Below are positions 5,144 through 8,458 of a stretch of DNA of 8,458 bases, piece after piece. A model generated the notes under the pieces. The model was not told the origin of the DNA. It ran no database searches and worked only from the letters and a program-made list of their open reading frames with translations. Every line of letters starts with the position of its first letter. Position 1 is the first letter of the stretch. The stretch comes from an uncultured Bacteroidales bacterium (GTDB taxonomy: Bacteria; Bacteroidota; Bacteroidia; Bacteroidales; P3): positions 1-8,458 of the forward strand of contig CALEPD010000007.1 of the NCBI GenBank assembly GCA_937910265.1, written 5' to 3'. Both the position numbers and the translations under genes were made by a program.

Positions 5144-8100
5144 TTATCTTACGATAAGTTTCTTGACAGCGTTGACATTCTCGCCGGTGATGCGTACAAA
5201 GTAAGCACCCTGAGCAAGAGCGTTGACATCCATTCTCTTCACACAGTCGCCTGTGCATTCCATCGATTCGCTCGCAACAACGCGACCGTTGATGTCGACG
5301 ATTTCGACTTTAACCAAGCCGTTGGCACCGCTGACGCTGATGGTGGTGTTGCCGCTGGCGGGGTTGGGATAGATGCTGATGTCGGTGCCGGTGATGTCGT
5401 CGATGCCTTCGCCGTCTTCAGTTTGGAACTGAACCACGGGTGACCAAACGCTGAACGAGGTTTCGTCACACTTGGTGCGTACGTAAACATCGTAGTATGA
5501 GATTGGGTCGAGACCGCTGACGGTGTAGGGGTGAGCGTTGACATCGATGAGTGTACCCTGGCCTTCGGTGAAGTCCATTTCACCGTAGTTGATCTGCCAA
5601 GCGTTGCTTCCCGAAGCGGGAGTCCAGTCAACGCTTACGCTGTTGGCGGTGATTTCGCTCACGGTGACGTTGGTTACAGGTTCGCATACGTTGGTGGTGA
5701 AGGTCACGGTGTCGCTCCAGTCACTGAATACGTCGCCGCTGCCACACATAGCCTGTACCGATGCGCTGTATTCCATACCTGCATAGAGTCCGCTGATGGT
5801 AGCGGGGTGAGCAGTAACGGTGTCGGTGATGCTGGCGTCGCTGCGGAATACGTTAACAACCCATTGGGTTTCTACCGAACCGGCGGTCCAATCGAGTGTT
5901 ACGGTACCGAAGCCGGTGGCGGTTACCTGGAGGTCTGTCGGTGCGAAGCAGGGCAGGCTGTCGGTGATGACGGTGCGTTCAGCCCAGTTCGAGTAGCCGA
6001 TAGAGTCGCAGTCGCGGCGTACACGTACGGTGTATTCGGTTGCAGGAGCGAGTCCGGTGAAGGTATAGCTGTTGCCGAATACGGCAGTTTCAGCTGGCCA
6101 AGCACCGGCAGAAGCTTCCTTAACGGCAACCTCGTAGGTAGTGCTGTCGCCAGTCCACTCGATGGTGATGTTGGCATAGTCTTGCGAAACGCTGCTGATG
6201 ATCGGAGTAGCGCAGGCTACGCCGCAGGTGAAGAAGCGGTAATCGGGAACAGTAGCGGTCGAGGTACCTCCGGTGATGGAACCTACAGTGTAGGCACCGT
6301 TGTCGTTGTAAACATATCGACCCTTGCCAGTAACACCGCAGTTGTGGGCTTGGAAGGGAGTGCTACCGTCCCAGTCACCATGTTTGCGGTTTACAGCCAC
6401 AACGATGTTGCTTTCGCCGTCCCAGGTGAAGTGGTTCTGGAACTGAACGATGCGCCATTCTGTGTCGGAGAAGTTCAGGTCGCCTGAGTATACCAGTACA
6501 AACGAAGCGGTATCCTGGATGAAGCCTGACGAGAGGGTACTGAGCGAGGTGTTGGACATGTAGATGTCGCAGTTGGTGTAGAATGTACCATAGTTTGCAT
6601 TATTAGGTTTGAATGCCATAGCCACGATGTCGCCATTCAAGTCAGCCAAGTCGGCACTGTCAATAATTAACTCATTGTATGAATAATTGTAGGTACTATA
6701 ACCAGGGAAGTATGAAGTGGTGGTCGGGGTAGCCGAGGTATCCTCGTTCGATACATACATCAGGTTGTCGCACATGGCGGTGCTGAGTGTTGCCATGACC
6801 CAGGTTCCGGTGTCAGTTGCAGAACAGATACCACGTACATAGACGTCGTAAGCGGTGCTGGCTGCAAGGTTGGTAAGGGTTACAGAGTTGGTGGTGCTGG
6901 TAAGGAGGCTGCCGAAACCTTGTGTGAAGCCCATGGGGCCGTACTCGATTTCGAATTCCGAAGCCTCGTTGTCCCAGGTCACTGCTATGGAGTTGGTCAT
7001 TTGAGGTTGGGTGGTGTCGATGCGGACATTGAAAGTGCGGCAAGCAGCATAGATACAGTTAACAGTGAATGCGAAACCGTCGTACTGTACACTACCGTCG
7101 TTGTCGAGCACGATGGTCAAAGCACCCGAAGGATCGGTACCGGAAAGGTTGGAGATGGTTCCGGAGCCTGCATAGGAGCCGAGCTGTGTACCGCCGGTGC
7201 CAATACCGTCGTAGATGATGATGTCGTCGCAGCATGATTCGGTATAGTAGCTACCGCTCAGCGAAATGAGGTGGTCGGGTTGAGGCATTACAATCAATAC
7301 ACTGTTCTGGCTTGCGGAATAGCTTCCACTTTCACCACCATCGTCGAAGATGGTACCCTCGCACATGACTACAGTGTCGATGGCATTGGCGCGCATCACA
7401 TAGGTACCCGGGCGAGCGGTGAAGGGACGGTAATTCCATGTCGAGGTGTCGCCAGCGCCACAGATGGTGCGTACATAGAAGTAGTAGATTGTGGAGTCGT
7501 TCAAACCGGTAATGGTGTAGGGGTGGGTGGTTACGATAGCCGAGGTGCCCAGATGCATGGTGGAATCGGTGAGCGGAGCGGTGGCATAAACAACCTCCCA
7601 TTCGGAAGCAGGACGCAGGTCGGTCCATGTCAAATCGATAGAGGTAGAAGTATTGCCGGTGCTGGTGATATCCTGAACAGGCAAGCAAGAGGGCATGTAG
7701 TCAACCACAACATTGTCGATATAGTGGTAGCTGTACGAAGTTGTTGAAGAATTTACATAGTAGTTTTTGAAGGCGATGTATTTACCTGTTCCCTGGTAGC
7801 CTGCGAAATAAACAGTGTAACGGTCGCGTGTATTGAAATACTGGATGGTATCGACAGGGGTGAACGACTGTTCGAAGTTGCCAGTGTTGGAGTCGCAAAC
7901 TCCCACAATCAATCCATAGTAAGCGCTAGAGGAGTTATACTCGTCGAAAGTGATCTGGAGCGAGTCGATGTCGGTAGGCATTTCGGGGAGTAGGGTAACG
8001 GTATTACCATAGAGACGCAAGCAAGCCGAACCAGAGAAAGCATAGGAGCTGCTTAAATAAATCTGCGGCAGATAGTTTCCTGTGGTATAGGTGCCAGTCA

Positions 8101-8458
8101 TAACATAGTTCCAGCAGTTGGGCATCATACCGGTCTCAGTGACAGGCGGCACGTAAGACATGTCGAAGTCCATGACATAGGGCAAGGTGTCGACAGTGCT
8201 ACAAGCTGAGTTGAACACTACAGGAATAGAGGCTATTGAAGTGTCGCCATAGATGGCGCATACAGTATATACATAGGCCTGATAGGTAGTGCTGTGGGTG
8301 AGACCGGAGATTGAAACAGTGGTGTTTTCGGTCGAGACGGTGGTGCCGGTACCCAAATCGAATCCGTGGGGGCCATACTCAACAATGTAGGAAGAGCCAT
8401 TGGTGCCTGCAATCCAAGAGATGTCGGCTGTGGTGGCTGTAATGTTGGAGGCCTCGAG
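5144..8458 (-). CDS. Large T9SS-exported mosaic adhesin-like protein (N-terminus outside window)
   Basis: The frame is open to the right edge, giving at least 1104 residues; the TTG at 8356 is not a real start. Visible order, numbered from the edge: partial FN3 (1-84); jelly-roll or MAM-like beta-sandwich (about 86-257, NCWNYVMTG...YIDNVVVDY); FN3 (258-349); CUB-like domain (350-468, CEGTIFDDGGESGSY, CCDDIIIYDGIGTGG, YDGFAFTVNC); FN3 (472-560); another beta-sandwich (562-745, AMAFKPNNANYGTFY, DWDGSTPFQAHN); three FN3 (747-832, 836-924, 925-1015); and a type A sorting domain (1026-1104, ISIYPNPASGNTTISVSG to GAYFVRITGENVNAVKKLIV). The sorting domain directs export by T9SS, usually with cleavage and surface attachment. 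No catalytic motif is evident in the visible part, so adhesion or matrix binding is likely, but an N-terminal enzyme cannot be excluded. It is more GC-rich than the genes to its left. Confidence 0.92.
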   Translation of the reverse strand, partial: LEASNITATTADISWIAGTNGSSYIVEYGPHGFDLGTGTTVSTENTTVSISGLTHSTTYQAYVYTVCAIYGDTSIASIPVVFNSACSTVDTLPYVMDFDMSYVPPVTETGMMPNCWNYVMTGTYTTGNYLPQIYLSSSYAFSGSACLRLYGNTVTLLPEMPTDIDSLQITFDEYNSSSAYYGLIVGVCDSNTGNFEQSFTPVDTIQYFNTRDRYTVYFAGYQGTGKYIAFKNYYVNSSTTSYSYHYIDNVVVDYMPSCLPVQDITSTGNTSTSIDLTWTDLRPASEWEVVYATAPLTDSTMHLGTSAIVTTHPYTITGLNDSTIYYFYVRTICGAGDTSTWNYRPFTARPGTYVMRANAIDTVVMCEGTIFDDGGESGSYSASQNSVLIVMPQPDHLISLSGSYYTESCCDDIIIYDGIGTGGTQLGSYAGSGTISNLSGTDPSGALTIVLDNDGSVQYDGFAFTVNCIYAACRTFNVRIDTTQPQMTNSIAVTWDNEASEFEIEYGPMGFTQGFGSLLTSTTNSVTLTNLAASTAYDVYVRGICSATDTGTWVMATLSTAMCDNLMYVSNEDTSATPTTTSYFPGYSTYNYSYNELIIDSADLADLNGDIVAMAFKPNNANYGTFYTNCDIYMSNTSLSTLSSGFIQDTASFVLVYSGDLNFSDTEWRIVQFQNHFTWDGESNIVVAVNRKHGDWDGSTPFQAHNCGVTGKGRYVYNDNGAYTVGSITGGTSTATVPDYRFFTCGVACATPIISSVSQDYANITIEWTGDSTTYEVAVKEASAGAWPAETAVFGNSYTFTGLAPATEYTVRVRRDCDSIGYSNWAERTVITDSLPCFAPTDLQVTATGFGTVTLDWTAGSVETQWVVNVFRSDASITDTVTAHPATISGLYAGMEYSASVQAMCGSGDVFSDWSDTVTFTTNVCEPVTNVTVSEITANSVSVDWTPASGSNAWQINYGEMDFTEGQGTLIDVNAHPYTVSGLDPISYYDVYVRTKCDETSFSVWSPVVQFQTEDGEGIDDITGTDISIYPNPASGNTTISVSGANGLVKVEIVDINGRVVASESMECTGDCVKRMDVNALAQGAYFVRITGENVNAVKKLIVR
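5147..5383 (-). other. T9SS type A C-terminal sorting domain
   Basis: The last 79 or so residues contain the three hallmark segments of the family: YPNPASG, VEIVDINGRVV, and GAYFVRITG followed by KKLIVR at the very end. This is the signal read by the type IX translocon. Confidence 0.93.

Noticed and set aside
5531..6487. A 318-codon plus-strand open frame
   Set aside because: It lies antisense to the T9SS protein, whose domains read cleanly on the minus strand. Its sequence is a Gly/Val/Ala-rich mirror of the FN3-coding strand with no recognisable domain. The same applies to the other plus-strand frames at 5102-5443, 6920-7237 and 7271-7747.

Overview
The window looks like a piece of a Bacteroidota (probably Bacteroidales) chromosome. 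The evidence is a very large surface protein ending in a type IX secretion (T9SS) C-terminal sorting domain, two lipoproteins with Bacteroidales-style lipoboxes, a LuxR-type regulator, and promoter-like boxes that fit the Bacteroidota consensus (TAnnTTTGY at -7, TTG/TTTG near -33). No rRNA, tRNA or CRISPR array was seen.

Layout, left to right. 1-580 (+): the 3' part of a small lipoprotein gene broken by a frame change at a run of nine C. 592-1909: an IS3-family (IS150-like) insertion sequence with imperfect terminal repeats. Its orfA carries an in-frame stop, and orfB is intact with a D-D-35-E triad. A T_TTT_TTT slippery site followed by a 16-bp stem-loop sits at the orfA/orfB overlap. 1910-2819 (+): a LuxR-type HTH regulator with its own promoter and a palindromic upstream element, starting right next to the IS. 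2842-2881: a hairpin between convergent genes. 2905-3474 (-): a small exported beta-barrel-like protein. 3542-4591 (-): an AT-rich lipoprotein gene interrupted by one in-frame TAG. 4592-5143: an intergenic stretch holding the lipoprotein promoter, a perfect ACACACT-AA-AGTGTGT palindrome, and a decayed copy of the 5' end of the LuxR gene. 5066-5096: a strong terminator for the leftward gene. 5144-8458 (-): at least 1104 residues of a mosaic T9SS-exported adhesin-like protein (FN3 modules, a CUB-like domain, other beta-sandwich regions) that runs off the right edge.

How it fits together. The most interesting pattern is the duplicated regulator head. The intact LuxR gene and the fossil share start-proximal sequence and an ACACACTnnAGTGTG-type palindrome. 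In the fossil copy the palindrome sits at the -33 element of the divergent lipoprotein promoter. This suggests, as inference, a small regulator-plus-surface-protein module that was duplicated and is now decaying. Three separate lesions (C9 frame change, orfA nonsense, TAG in the second lipoprotein) mark this as an accessory region under erosion, unless some are phase-variable or sequencing errors.
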